From: Saccharum officinarum | Taxonomy: Eukaryota; Streptophyta; Magnoliopsida; Poales; Poaceae | Direction: 5' to 3' | NCBI GenBank assembly: GCA_020631735.1 | Contig: CM036215.1 | Coordinates: 9,822,346 to 9,886,345 of the forward strand | DNA length: 64,000 bases | Shown: one piece after another, positions 1-10,234 of the stretch | Layout: every line of letters starts with the position of its first letter | Numbering within the stretch: the stretch's first letter is position 1 | Notes under the pieces: generated by a model | The model's database searches: none | Seen by the model: only the letters and a program-made list of their open reading frames with translations | What the model was told of the DNA's origin: nothing | Program-made: the position numbers and the translations under genes

Positions 1-272
1 GATCTCAAATTCTTCCCCAAATTCTACTATGTAAAAAGGAGATTTCCCATCACATCAAAATACCGACAAATGCATAGAGTACTAAATGTAGATGAAATCA
101 AAAACTAATTACACAGTTTTGTTGTACTTTACGAGACGAACATTTTGAGTCTAATTAATCAATTTTTGGATAATTTTTTGCACTAAAAATAAAAGTTGCT
201 ACAGTGTTCCGACAGAAACAGTATAGCAACTTTCCCTAATCGGGGCGCTGCTTTCGGGATCTAAACACGGCC
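1..272 (-). mobile_element. MITE A, cut by the window edge
   Basis: Member of the dominant MITE family of this window. It carries the family core (a CAAAAC.GTGCAATTAGT block and a TACTCCATGCA block) in minus orientation and ends in GATCTAAACACGGCC. The left terminus is missing here but is present in the second copy at 27580. Confidence 0.7.
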
Positions 273-312
273 TCTGTTAAAATGGCCACAGCTCACAGTG
301 TAGTACTCCTAG

Positions 313-556
313 GGTGTGTTTAGATGGTTGTAAAGTGTATGTAAAGTTTCTGTAACACTTTTCGTTGTTATTTGGTAAAATTTATCCAATCATGGATTAA
401 CTAGGCTCAAAAGATTCGTCTCGACATTTACAGATAAACTGTGCAATTAGTTATTTTTTTTACTTACATTTAATGCTCCATGCATATGACTAAAGATTTG
501 ATGTGACGGAGAATCTTGTAAAATTTTTGAAATTTCGAAGGAACTAAACACTGCCC
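313..556 (+). mobile_element. MITE B (GGTGTGTTTAG / CTAAACACTGCCC ends)
   Basis: About 244 bp with imperfect terminal inverted repeats and the family core (AGGCTCAAAAGATTCGTCTCG, then TTTAATGCTCCATGCAT). TAG flanks both ends and fits a 3-bp target-site duplication. It has no coding capacity. The second copy is at 27903-28146. Confidence 0.7.
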
Positions 557-796
557 TAGTACTCTACTACGCCATGTACAGTGTAATACAACAAGTTCCA
601 AGACTCGACTTGTGCCCTGCTTGTGGCCTGAACCCTGAATACGTGGTTCCTGCCAGTCTTTTCCCCCCTTTGAAACACACGAAAAAAAAGGGCTTGTGAG
701 AATCCAGACACGATCCATCTCCCGGTACCAAATCATGAAATGCGTCGCATCATCGTCACAGCCTTCACAGGAACTCAGGAAGTTCGGTATCGTTTA

Positions 797-1037
797 GGCC
801 TTGTTTAGTTGGTGAAAAAGTTTAGGTTCAACTACTGTAGCACTTTTCGTTTTATTTGGCAATTTATGTCCAATTATGAACTAATTAGGCTTAAAAGATT
901 TGTCTCGTGATTTACAACTAAACTATGTAATTAGTTTTTTCTTTCGTCTACATTTAGTACTCCATGCATGTGCCGTAAGATTTGATGTGACAGGTACTGT
1001 AGCACTTTTTGGGTTCCTTTTGGAACTAAACATGCTC
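797..1037 (+). mobile_element. MITE C, nested in MITE D
   Basis: About 241 bp starting GGCCTTGTTTAGTT and ending GGAACTAAACATGCTC, flanked on both sides by TTA (794-796 and 1038-1040). Removing C and one TTA joins ...TCGTTTA to GATGAGAGAATTGG, which is the terminal sequence of the family. C therefore jumped into the left end of MITE D. The second copy is at 28387-28627. Confidence 0.75.
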
Positions 1038-1040
1038 TTA

Positions 1041-1546
1041 GATGAGAGAATTGGAAAGAAAAACACTGTATCAAAATTCCTGTAGCATTTCGTTTGTATT
1101 TGGTAAAAATTATCCAAAGTTTAACTAACTAGGCTTAAAATGTTCGTCTCGCAAAGTACAACAAAACTGTGCAATTAGTTTTTGATTTTATTAACATTTA
1201 GTACTCCATGTATTTGCCGACATTTTGATATGACGGAGAATCTTTTTTTTACATAGGCCTCGTTTAGTTCCCTTAATTCTCCCCCAAATTCCACTATGAA
1301 AAAGAAGATTCCCCGTCACATCAAAATGTCGGCAAATGCATGGAGTACTAAATGTTGATAAAATCAAAAACTAATTGCACAGTTTTGTTGTACTTTGCGA
1401 GACGAACATTTTAAGCCTAGTTAGTTAAAATTTGGATAATTTTTACCAAATACAAACGAAATGCTACAGGAATTCTGATACAGTGTTTTTCTTCCCAATT
1501 CTCTCATCTAAACGAGGCCATAGAGAAATTTGGGGAGAATGCCTGA
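1041..1546 (+). mobile_element. MITE D body, interrupted by MITE E
   Basis: The body runs 1041-1255 and its remainder resumes after E at about 1520-1546 (ATAGAGAAATTTGGGGAGAAT). Its first bases lie left of MITE C at about 788-796. Without the two insertions it is a ~260 bp family member in plus orientation. Confidence 0.7.
1256..1519 (-). mobile_element. MITE E, inverted, nested in MITE D
   Basis: 264 bp with near-perfect terminal repeats (GGCCTCGTTTAG at the left, CTAAACGAGGCC at the right) and ATA directly repeated at 1253-1255 and 1520-1522. It lies in opposite orientation to D, so 1041-1255 and 1256-1519 form a long inverted repeat with almost no spacer. The second copy is at 28846-29109. 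Confidence 0.85.
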
Positions 1547-1582
1547 CAGCAACTGCAGTTCTCGCGCTCGTCGTTGTTCCGG

Positions 1583-1810
1583 GGCCACGTTTAGATGTTG
1601 AAAAAATTTCAAACCGATGAATAGTATCATTTTCGTCTTATTTGGTAAATATTGTTCAATCATGAACCAACTAGGCTCAAAAGATTCATCTCATGATTTT
1701 CAACTAAACTGTATAATTAGTTATTTTTTTACCTACATCTACTACTTCATGCATAGGATCAAAGATTAATGTGATAGAGAGAGTCAAAAAAAAAATCAAC
1801 TTTTGGAGTG
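1583..1810 (+). mobile_element. MITE F
   Basis: Starts GGCCACGTTTAGATG and carries a diverged family core (AACTAGGCTCAAAAGATTCATC, then TACTTCATGCAT). Its right end is degraded near 1790-1810, so the end given is approximate. The second copy begins at about 29173. Confidence 0.6.
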
Positions 1811-1984
1811 GATTTGCAGAAGCAGCTGCTGCTGCCAGCTGCTCGGGTTCTCAGGTCAACATGTCAAATCGGACAAATCCTGGAGATCGATATCGGCACA
1901 TCAGGCATGTCCCATCATTCCCGGGAGTCTACAGTAGAGTCAAAAAGACCTGGATTCTGGAGGAATTAAGAAAACCTTGCCCTC

Positions 1985-2248
1985 GGCCTCGTTTAGTTCG
2001 GTGAGTCGGGGAGAAAAACACTGTATCAGAATTTCTGTAGCATTTTGTTTATATTTGGTAAAAATTATCCAAATTTTGACTAACTAGGCTTAAAATGTTC
2101 ATCTCGTAAAGTACAACAAAACTGTGCAATTAGTTTTTGATTTCATCAACATTTAGTACTCCATGCATTTGCCGACATTTTGATGTGACAGGGAATCTTC
2201 TTTTTGCATAGTGAAATTTGGGGAGAATTGGGGGAACTAAACAAGGGC
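1985..2248 (+). mobile_element. MITE G, nested in MITE H
   Basis: 264 bp, GGCCTCGTTTAGTTC to GAACTAAACAAGGGC, with CTC on both sides (1982-1984 and 2249-2251). Removing it rebuilds the damaged left terminus of MITE H. The second copy is at about 29573-29833 and has lost one G of the left terminus. Confidence 0.8.
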
Positions 2249-2772
2249 CTCGTTGAGTTCACACACAGTAGGGGAGAAAAACACTGTATCAGAATTCCTG
2301 TAGCATTTTATTTGTATTTGGGCCTCGTTTAGTTCGGTGAATTGGGGAGAAAAACACTGTATTAGAATTCCTGTAGCATTTCGTTTGTATTTGGTAAAAA
2401 TTATCCAAATTTTGACTAACTAGGCTTAAAATGTTCATCTCGCAAAGTACAACAAAACTGTGCAATTAGTTTTTGATTTCATCAACATTTAATACTCCAT
2501 GCATTTGCCGACATTTTGATGTGACAGGGAATCTTCTTTTTGCATAGTGAAATTTAGGGGAGAATTGGGGGAACTAAACAAGGGCTTGGTAAAAATTATT
2601 CAAATTTTGACTAACTAAGCTTAAAATGTTCATCTCGCAAAGTACAACAAAACTGTGCAATTTGTTTTTGATTTCATCAACATTTAGTACTTTATGTATT
2701 TACCGATATTTTGATGTGACAAAAAATCTTCTTTTTACGTAGTGGAATTTGGAGAAGAATCGAGGAAGGCCC
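2249..2772 (+). mobile_element. MITE H, hosting MITEs G and I
   Basis: Body segments 2249-2320 and 2586-2772 join into one family member once MITE I and one TTG are removed. Its left few bases lie before MITE G (about 1979-1984). The right terminus is degraded (GAATCGAGGAAGGCCC). Confidence 0.7.
2321..2585 (+). mobile_element. MITE I, nested in MITE H
   Basis: 265 bp, GGCCTCGTTTAGTTC to GAACTAAACAAGGGC, flanked by TTG at 2318-2320 and 2586-2588. The host sequence across the insertion (TATTTG|GTAAAAATTAT) is the normal family core, so the insertion point is clear. The second copy is at 29906-30169. Confidence 0.85.
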
Positions 2773-2803
2773 TTTTCGTCTTCACGTAGCACAACTGCTA
2801 GTA

Positions 2804-3547
2804 CTCGCTTTGTCCGATAAAATGGGTCGTTCTACTGTTCAAACCTTGTCCCATACAATTATGTCGTTCTAGCTAGCCTACGTGTGTCCCACGGAAATTC
2901 CTCTGCCCCTCCCACTCCCACCTCCATCCCTCTGCGCTCGGCTCCCTTCGTCCCTCATCCTTAACCGACGCCCATCTCCACCCCCATGGCCGGCGCGCAT
3001 CTCCATCTCTGCGGCGCTATCCTCTTCTCCTCCGTCGGCGAGAGTCCAGTGCTCACCCCCTTTTGTCCTCCGCCAAGATCCGACGCCCTCCATCCTCTTC
3101 TCCTCCTTGGTCGGCCTCCCTCCCCTTTTCCACCACCGGCGCCCCACCTCTTCTCCACCACCGCGCGAGAGCGCCGCGTTGGGAGAGTCCCACCTCCCAC
3201 GCGCCGACGAGGAGAGCTCGTCTGGGCGTCCAGATACGGAATCAGCGCAGCCCGTACTTGGTGGATCTGGATCTGGCTACTTCAAGGCGGAGTTGCCCGG
3301 CGTCGAGACGAGGTCGAGCGGGCCGCCGTTGTTGAAGTGAGATCGACTAGCCCCAGGGTGAAGCGACCGGCATGGAGGCAGAGCGGCCCGTCGGCGTCGA
3401 GGCGACCCCAACTCCTAGCGAGAAGCTCGCTTCCCGAGCGGTCGGCGCCCCATTCCTTAGATTCCTCTGTAGGGACATTTTGATCATTTGCTTTCTGCCT
3501 TGGTAGCCGTGTATGAGTCTAGAACGACTCATTTTATGGGACGGAGG
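2804..3547. mobile_element. Mariner/Stowaway-type TIR element with GC-rich interior
   Basis: Flanked by TA (2802-2803 and 3548-3549). The ends are ~30 bp inverted repeats: ATAAAATGGGTCGTTCTA at the left, and TAGAACGACTCATTTTAT followed by GGGACGGAG at the right, the latter being the Stowaway-style CTCCGTCCC end in reverse. The ~600 bp interior (2880-3480) is GC-rich, rich in CCTCC/CTCC, and open in several frames. That is typical of GC-rich grass 5' exon or UTR sequence, but no known domain is visible. It could be a captured gene fragment. Confidence 0.6.
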
Positions 3548-3659
3548 TATTTAACATCAAATTTGATTGACCAGATCGAGACAGCACATTCTAGGGTTAG
3601 TATATTTTAATTTCGATTTTTGTATATAACAAAATAAAGAGTAATTACATTAGTACTAG

Positions 3660-4987
3660 CAATGTTTTCCTAAACGCTAAACGGTAAACAGTCGGTAACT
3701 CTTCGTTTAACGTTTAGACCGTTTAAACGGTGTTTAAACGGAGTTAAACGGCCTAAACGATTTTGTATAATAATAATAAAATATACATATTTATGTCGGT
3801 AAAAATAAAATTTGCTAGAACCCATACATATTTACACATGTAAAAATCAAATGTTAATCTTGTTGGAAGAAATCTAAATCCCACAATACTTCATATAATT
3901 ACAATATTAATTAGTTTCATGTTGATTGTGATAGACGTAGTCTTTTAATTCACTTAATTATGGATTAAATGGTTGTTTAACTCATTTAATCATATTTAAT
4001 CTGATTTTGTTTAGACCATTTACATGGGATTGAATGGTTTAAATGGGTTTAAACGGCCCAACCGTTTAATTCACACTACTCGAAAACCGAGATTTACCGA
4101 GTGTTTTATATTTTGCCGAGTGTCAAAACGCGGACACTCGGCAACAACCTCATTTGCCGAGTGTTAGAGTGGAAACACACGGCAAAATCCTCACACTCGG
4201 CAAAAAACTGCTTTGGCGAGTGTTAACACTCGGCAAACAAACACACACGGCAAACGTACCACTTTGTCGAGTGTCAACACTCGGCAAATAAAAACATACG
4301 GCAAACACTTCACTTTGCCGAGTGTTAACACTCGGCAAACGTATACACACGGCAAAGGTTGGGGGTTAGCCACCGTCAGCGGTTTGCCGAGTATGGTCCG
4401 TTAGCACTCGGCAAAATGGCTAGTTTGCCGAGTGTCAACCAAAAACACTCGGCAAAGTGTACTGTTTGCCGAGTGTTTCTCTGGGACACTCGGCAAAATA
4501 ATTTTTTTTTGCTTTTGGCTTCCAATTTTTTTCTGTAGGCTTCCTACGTTACCTTGACCAACATGTTGGAATTTAACACAATTTTAAGACATTTAGCTAT
4601 ATTTCTTTAGTTTATTTCTTTTCATTTTTTTTGGAAAATGCAAGTTTAAACTGCAAGTGCATCGAATAATGATATTTTATGAATGCAAAAATGATAATCA
4701 TGTAACTGACTGTTGTTTGATGCCTTATCCAGGAAGAGACCCGAAATTTCGCACATCTTCTTCACGAAACATGACCATGAACTTGTGGACGAATAGTTTT
4801 AAAATTTTATAAAATCCAAACGAAGTCCGAAATTCATGAAACTTGTTGAAAAGTCATGATATCACATGTGGATGTGGTGATAAAAATTTGAGAAGATCAC
4901 CGTTTAGGGCCTAAACAACACGGCTGACTTCTGTTTACCGTTTAAACGGTGTTTAAACGGACTAAACGGCCGTTTAGGTGAACAGTG
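3660..4987. mobile_element. Non-autonomous hAT-like element with 8-bp TSD
   Basis: A perfect 8-bp direct repeat AGTACTAG flanks the element (3652-3659 and 4988-4995), the hAT hallmark. The ends are imperfect inverted repeats: CAATGTTTTCCTAAACG at the left, CGTTTAGGTGAACAGTG at the right. Both subterminal regions are rich in CCGTTTAAACGG motifs. It encodes no transposase. The interior includes a CACTA-type end (4074 onward). The second copy is at 31242-32569, TSD included. Confidence 0.75.
4074..4500 (+). mobile_element. CACTA (En/Spm) terminus with subterminal repeats, truncated
   Basis: Begins CACTACTCGAAAACCGAG, a typical CACTA terminal inverted repeat. It is followed by about a dozen copies of TTTGCCGAGTGT in both orientations, as found in CACTA subterminal regions. 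No matching AGTAGTG terminus occurs before the hAT end at 4987, so the element is one-sided. The repeats give meaningless overlapping reading frames. The second copy is at 31656-32083. Confidence 0.7.
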
Positions 4988-5280
4988 AGTACTAGCAAGT
5001 TTGCGCAAAAAAATCCTCACACACGTGATCTCCTAACAGCAGTGGAGGTGGACTCACTAGAGCGTGTTAACGGCGCTTTTGGTTAGTTGCCCGCATGATC
5101 ATAGTTCATAGCACGGCTTGACGGCTTGGGCCAACTTGATTTTACATGAGGACAATGTGTTTGATTGCCTATATCTATTTATATGCAGTATGGTTGTGGT
5201 TGGGCAAAGGGTGTTCGGTTACCTGCACTAAGGCATGTCGTATAAAATTAAGATGAAAAACTTAATCTCACAATAGTGTA

Positions 5281-5519
5281 CTCTCTCAGTCCAAAAATAA
5301 GTGTCGCTATGGTATTCAAATAAATTGACTTGGTTTATAGAGAATATTAGCAACATTTGTGTTTTTAAATAAGTTTATTATGAAAATAGATTCAACGATA
5401 TCTAATAATACTAATTATGTACTATAAATATTAATATCTTTTTTTGTATATGTATGGTAAAAGTTAAAAGCATTTGACTCATCGGGGAGCGGAATGACAC
5501 TTATTTTGGGACGGAGGGG
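5281..5519. mobile_element. Stowaway-like MITE
   Basis: 239 bp between TA dinucleotides (5279-5280 and 5520-5521). Inverted ends: CTCTCTCAGTCCAAAAATAA at the left; GACACTTATTTT then GGGACGGAGGGG at the right. AT-rich and non-coding. The second copy is at 32862-33100. Confidence 0.75.
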
Positions 5520-6063
5520 TACTTTAACAGCCATTGCTTTACTTTATTATGCTTAATCAAATTTAAAATACACTAATATAACTTATTATACACTAATTGT
5601 AAACCAATAATAACATTATTATAATAAAAAATATTATAATCAGGGAGCTAGGCGCACTGAATCTGGGTCATTCTTCAATTTATCTAGAACTAGGCACACA
5701 CTTTTTCTGCATGAGGTGAACCAAACTAAACTTGATATATAGCCATAGGCAAACCAATCTGCATCCCATAAGCCTGGTTAAAAGGAGATGTAATAATCCA
5801 AACACATTCTTACCAAACTACCCATTTTTAGGATTTTTTTGATTCAAAGGGGAGATATCTCATTTCGTCCCATTGTTTGGTTTAGGGAAATTAAGGATGG
5901 AGTTTTCTTATTGATGATTATTCCTCTAGATTTGGGGACACATCTATCCCCAGAAATTATAGGTACGCAGTTGTCCCCTCCAAACGATGTCCTCCCTATG
6001 CAAACGCGAGCTCGACAACGACATGGGTGGGTGGCCTCGATGACGACGTGGATGGGTGGGCTT

Positions 6064-6925
6064 GGGCTTAGACGAGCTACACTGGGTACGCCACTGTCGC
6101 GCGCTATCCTCCACGCCAGCATGTAGCGTTCGGAAAACACCGCAGCGGATACGCCACCGGCTACGCTACGCTCGTGCGCGACGCTATTTCTAGCGCGGTA
6201 GCGGGCACCCTGCATGCGCGCGCGGGGCCTGCGCATCCTCGCGCCTCCCGCCGGACCTCGCGAGGCCACCCGCCCCTGCTCCGCGCCGCTGCTCCGTCGC
6301 GAGGAGGCCACCGAGGCCGCGCCGCCGCAAGGCCGCCAGCCGCCTAGAGAGGGAAAAGGGGAGGAGCAGAGGAGGAGGGAGGCCGCCAGAGAGGGACGAG
6401 CGGCGCCGTCGCCCAAATCCTCGACCCGGAAGCCGACCTCACGGCCATGGCCGCCCGCCGCACCGCGCCGCCGACCTCACGGCCATGGAGGCGACCCGTC
6501 CCCGCGGCCGTGGATGTAGGCGCGCGCCGTGGATGGAGGCGACCCGTCCCTGCTCGCCCGTCCATGGCGCCTTGCTCGCCGGCGAGGAGTGGGAGCGACC
6601 GGGGGCAGGGCGGGCCGCCAGCGAGGAGAGGGCAGGGGGCGCGGGCGGCGCAGGCCGCCGGCGAGGAGCGGGGGCATGGGCCAGGGAGGGGTGGGGAGGC
6701 GTGCGGACGCGATAGGGGAGGAGGAACGAGCAGTGGGAAAAGGATAAGGAGAGAGAAGAGAGAGGAGAGAGGGGAAAGTGGATGACAAGTGGGTCCCGCG
6801 GTTTAGAGTGTGGGATATAGAGGATGGATGAGTGCAGAGAAACTGTATATTTTGTGGTGACTAGGGTGGAATATTCCGTTTAGAGGATGAAAATAGAGTA
6901 ACATGAGTGCGGGTAGTCTTAGCCC
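6064..6925. mobile_element. TIR element with very GC-rich interior
   Basis: The ends are imperfect inverted repeats: GGGCTTAGACGAGCTACACT at the left; GAGTGCGGGTAGTCTTAGCCC-type at the right (6905-6925). The right ~150 bp (GACAAGTGGGTCCCGC, GAGGATGGATGAGTGC) matches the right part of the AT-rich element at 7987-8429, so both belong to one family. The interior (6180-6780) is CpG-rich, reads open in several frames on both strands, and ends in a purine-rich stretch. No conserved domain is recognised, so no gene is called. The second copy is at 33646-34501. Confidence 0.5.
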
Positions 6926-7241
6926 AGGTGCAGACCCGAAGCTCCGTCTCTGCACACATAGCCCTGCACGAATGAGTGGGCAAGGCTGTAGGTAAGGAGC
7001 CACGCCGGACGGTGGCAGTTGCGGGCTAGTGGGGCGGGTCAGGTTGAGGTCAGAGGCGGACAATGTCAGCAGATATAGGGGCGTCGGCGGACAAGGTGGG
7101 CTACAGCAGATGGGGTGGGGATGGAGGCCGAAGGTCTAGAAGAGGGAGAAGAAGTTGAGACTAATATTTGGACTCAACTAGCGGTTGTCTATAGGATGAA
7201 CAACAATGATTATATTTTCCCTCCCCCGTGCCTCCAACCAA

Positions 7242-7482
7242 GGCCACGTTTAGATTGTAAAAAAATTCAACCCGATGAATAGTACCAATTTCGTCTTATT
7301 TGACAAATATTGTCCAATCGTGGACCAACTAGACTCAAAAGATTTATCTCGTGATTTCCAATTAAACTGTGTAATTACTTATTTTTTTACCTACATTTAA
7401 TACTCCATGCAAGCGGCTAAAAATTGATGTGATAGAGAAAGAGTGAAAAAATTCTAACTCTTGGATGCATTTAAACTAGGCC
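7242..7482 (+). mobile_element. MITE J
   Basis: 241 bp, GGCCACGTTTAGATTG to AAACTAGGCC, flanked by CAA on both sides (7239-7241 and 7483-7485). Contains the family core. The second copy is at 34817-35056. Confidence 0.7.
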
Positions 7483-7986
7483 CAAATACCAAATAGGAAT
7501 ACCACCCATCTTCTCACCCAAACACCGAGATGGAAGAATCACATCCTAAAAACTAGAATGGATATATCAAATCCCTCTGTGACACCAAAACAAAAAAATA
7601 GCCTTTGTGGTCATCGCTGACGACGTTATGCATGGGTCATCTTTTTGTTTGTATTTCCTTTTTTCACATTAATAAGATGGTGATTCATGGATTGTTTCTA
7701 ATAAAATAATTTAGTTAAACACAAATATTTGTTTCTAAAGTTTTGGGGAGTTTGAAAGTATATTTTATGATAAATCTAACTATATTTGTTTGATATCATA
7801 AATATTAATATTGGTTAAAATTGAGATAGTTTTCTTAGGACAAAGCTACTTTGCGTTGCGGGATGCAGTTAGTGCACGTTTGATTTGATTCGAAGTGTTG
7901 ACTGTTGAGGTAGCGAGCCTGAGGTAGCTTAAATTTTGCAAATGAGCTGCCGAACCAAGCTATTGGCAGCATATCAGCAACGTCCT

Positions 7987-8429
7987 TTAGACTACCCGTA
8001 CTGGGTACTCTAAAACGATACTCTAAAGCTTTAGAGTATGAATATAGAGTAAAAAACTGCTGCACTGGATACTCTAAAACGATACTCTATTCTTTCTCTC
8101 ACTCTATATTTAGAGTGGTACAGTCTATACTCTATAGTGGCGGGCCCCACTAGCTAAACAAAGAGAAAAAATGCTATAACTCACAAACCAAAAATCCAAA
8201 TTAAATTTTGATTGCACCATTAAATCCGTCTCAATAAATCCTTCAAAACTAGATCACACATGGATATATTTAGATAAAGTGACAAGTGGGTCCCATAGTG
8301 GATAGAGTGGATAGAGGATGATATAGATGATGAATGGGTGCGGAAGAATTGAGTATAGAGGAGAGAATCTTGCTGACTAGGATGTATAGAGGATGAATAT
8401 AGAGGTCCATGAGTGCGGGTAGTCTTAGA
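7987..8429. mobile_element. AT-rich TIR element related to 6064-6925
   Basis: Left end TTTAGACTACCCGTACTGGG, right end GAGTGCGGGTAGTCTTAGAA, an inverted pair. Inner ACTCTAAAACGATACTCTA motifs repeat at the left. The right third (GACAAGTGGGTCCCATAG, GATAGAGGATG) is homologous to the GC-rich element upstream, but there is no GC-rich insert here. The second copy is at about 35558-36000. Confidence 0.55.
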
Positions 8430-8799
8430 ATGGTATAGTAGTGGTAATTGCTCCAGCTCCTTGTAGCAGTAATTGAAGGCAGCTGTTGAGATGGGATGAC
8501 GCGCGACTAAGCATGAGCTTGAATGTTGGTCATGATTAGTTCAGGTCTCGGGACTGTAAGCGAAGAGCAGATCTGTTCAAGATCAGCAGGGGAACATTTG
8601 AGTTGACAGCAAGACGACTTCACGCCATCCTACACTGCATGCAGTCTACTCCTACTTTTTTTTTTGATAAGAGTCTACTCCTACTTGCTAGACACATCGA
8701 GTGCAATGGTTAAATGCCATTGACCTTTTGACGCGACCCGGGTTACAGTTACACCCTAGTTCCTCGAAACCGAAATGTTCATAGGCATAAAACTTGTGA

Positions 8800-9155
8800 G
8801 GTGCCGTTTGATCTTTGGAATTAAATTTATTTTAATAGTTATAATTTAGACACATATTAATTAAGCTAATATAGTTGTAAATAAATTATATTTGTATATT
8901 ATTATTGGCTCTATGAAAGAAATACTTATACGTTGCATTTCTGCCATAGTAAAGTGAGTTGAAGAGAGTGTTATAAGTTGTAAAATAAAAATATAGCATA
9001 ATAGTCTATAGAATTAATTTTCATCTTCCACACTACAAATTTAAGATAAGCTTATATATGAACTTTGTAAAGTGGTGGAATGTCAAATTCCAAATTAAAT
9101 AGACTAATTTATTAAGTAGGTTTAATTCCTCCCGTTGAAAGATCCAAACGGCCCC
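8800..9155. mobile_element. Tourist-like MITE
   Basis: Inverted ends: GGTGCCGTTTGATCTTTGGA at the left, GAAAGATCCAAACGGCCCC at the right, around an AT-rich interior. Its core differs from the dominant MITE family. Ends are approximate. The second copy is at about 36372-36726. Confidence 0.55.
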
Positions 9156-9220
9156 TAACATTAATTGGAACGGCTGCTCAAGCCTTTGAGGAAGCCCGTC
9201 ATATCAACGTCAACATACTG

Positions 9221-9461
9221 GGCCTCGTTTAGATTAAAAAAATTTTAGGAAAAATTTCTATAGCACTTTCGTTGTTATTTAGTAAAATTTATTCAACCAT
9301 AGACTAATTAGGCTCAAAAGATTCGTCTCGACATTTATAAACAAACTTTACAATTAGTTATTTTTAACCTATATTTAATGCTCCATGTATGCGTCTAAAG
9401 ATTCGATGTGATGGCTACTGTAGCACTTTTTGGAAAACTTTTTGGGAACTAAACAAACACC
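9221..9461 (+). mobile_element. MITE K
   Basis: Starts GGCCTCGTTTAGATT, carries the family core (AGGCTCAAAAGATTCGTCTCG, TTTAATGCTCCATGTAT) and ends GGGAACTAAACAAACACC. The second copy is at 36792-37032. Confidence 0.7.
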
Positions 9462-9686
9462 TAGTATATGATACAGAGGTGCATGAACAAATTAAAATAG
9501 TACTTAGTTCAGGACTATGTCCTGATACGCCTATTAGTGTACGTTCGCCTGAGCTTTCAGCCGCTTATTTTCAGCCAGCCAATAGTATTTTTCTCTAACG
9601 ATAAACCAGCCAATAGTACCTTCGGCCGCTTATTTTCAGCCGAGCGCACAGGCTATTGATAACAGAATACTACTAGTACACAATAA

Positions 9687-9915
9687 GGCCCCGTTTGGTT
9701 TGGATGTTAAAGTTTAACAAACACTGTAGTACTTTCGTCTTATTTGACAAAAAGTTTCTAATCTTGGACTAATTAGGCTTAATAGATTCGTCTCGTAAAT
9801 TACTCCTAATCTATGCCGACATGCATGCAATTAGTCTACATTTAGTACTCCATGCATTTGAGGGAACATTGATGTGATGAAAGTTAAACTTTAACTCCTC
9901 CATACCAAACGGGCC
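9687..9915 (+). mobile_element. MITE L
   Basis: Inverted ends GGCCCCGTTTGGTTTGG and CCAAACGGGCC. The inner core (GACTAATTAGGCTTAATAGA, TACTCCATGCATTTGA) is a diverged version of the dominant family. The second copy is at about 37258-37485. Confidence 0.7.
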
Positions 9916-9952
9916 CAAGTCCAACTCTATTCACGTCTATTTCTAAGATCCG

Positions 9953-10210
9953 CTATTGATAACAGTATCTATCTTGTTCAGCAGCTGTACATGATGAACT
10001 GAGAGCGCCGGAGAAGAAGCGCAAAGTCAGGCCAGGCGAGAGCAATGCAAAGGGTGACAAGACCGAGGAGGCCGGAGGAAGACGAATGATGATGGCGTAT
10101 CTTTGGACCTTCTCTTCTCCCCAGGGAGAGACTGCGTCATCAATTCCCCTCAGCCTCGTCGTGTCTGCAGCTGCAGTAGTCCAGAGTGTGATGACGACCA
10201 CGACCAGCAT
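9953..10210 (-). CDS. Possible small secreted protein ORF, 85 aa (weak)
   Basis: From the ATG at 10210 the frame gives an N-terminus of about 15 hydrophobic residues ending in Ala-Ala-Ala, a plausible signal peptide. A charged stretch with no recognisable motif follows, with two Cys near the C-terminus. No known peptide-hormone motif is visible. It lies between MITE L and MITE M, about 370 bp upstream of and divergent from the LITTLE ZIPPER-like TATA box. Copy 2 (37596-37778) is frameshifted to 60 aa by a single-base loss in the error-prone zone. It could be chance, or part of the upstream region of the next gene. Confidence 0.2.
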   Translation of the reverse strand: MLVVVVITLWTTAAADTTRLRGIDDAVSPWGEEKVQRYAIIIRLPPASSVLSPFALLSPGLTLRFFSGALSSSCTAAEQDRYCYQ

Positions 10211-10234
10211 TGCTCGTGAACGGCTCAACTTGAA

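Noticed and set aside
2882..3483. Long overlapping open frames in GC-rich sequence, both strands
   Set aside because: Open in several frames at once because of base composition; frames change between the copies by indels; no domain, start context or promoter.
4150..4404. Repetitive open frames on both strands
   Set aside because: They are translations of the TTTGCCGAGTGT subterminal repeats of a CACTA end. The regular spacing might suggest a CRISPR-like array, but the units are in both orientations, have no constant spacer and are typical of CACTA transposons.
6064..6790. Several Pro/Arg/Ala-rich open frames in the CpG-rich region
   Set aside because: Same composition effect on both strands, interior of a TIR element, not preserved between the two copies.
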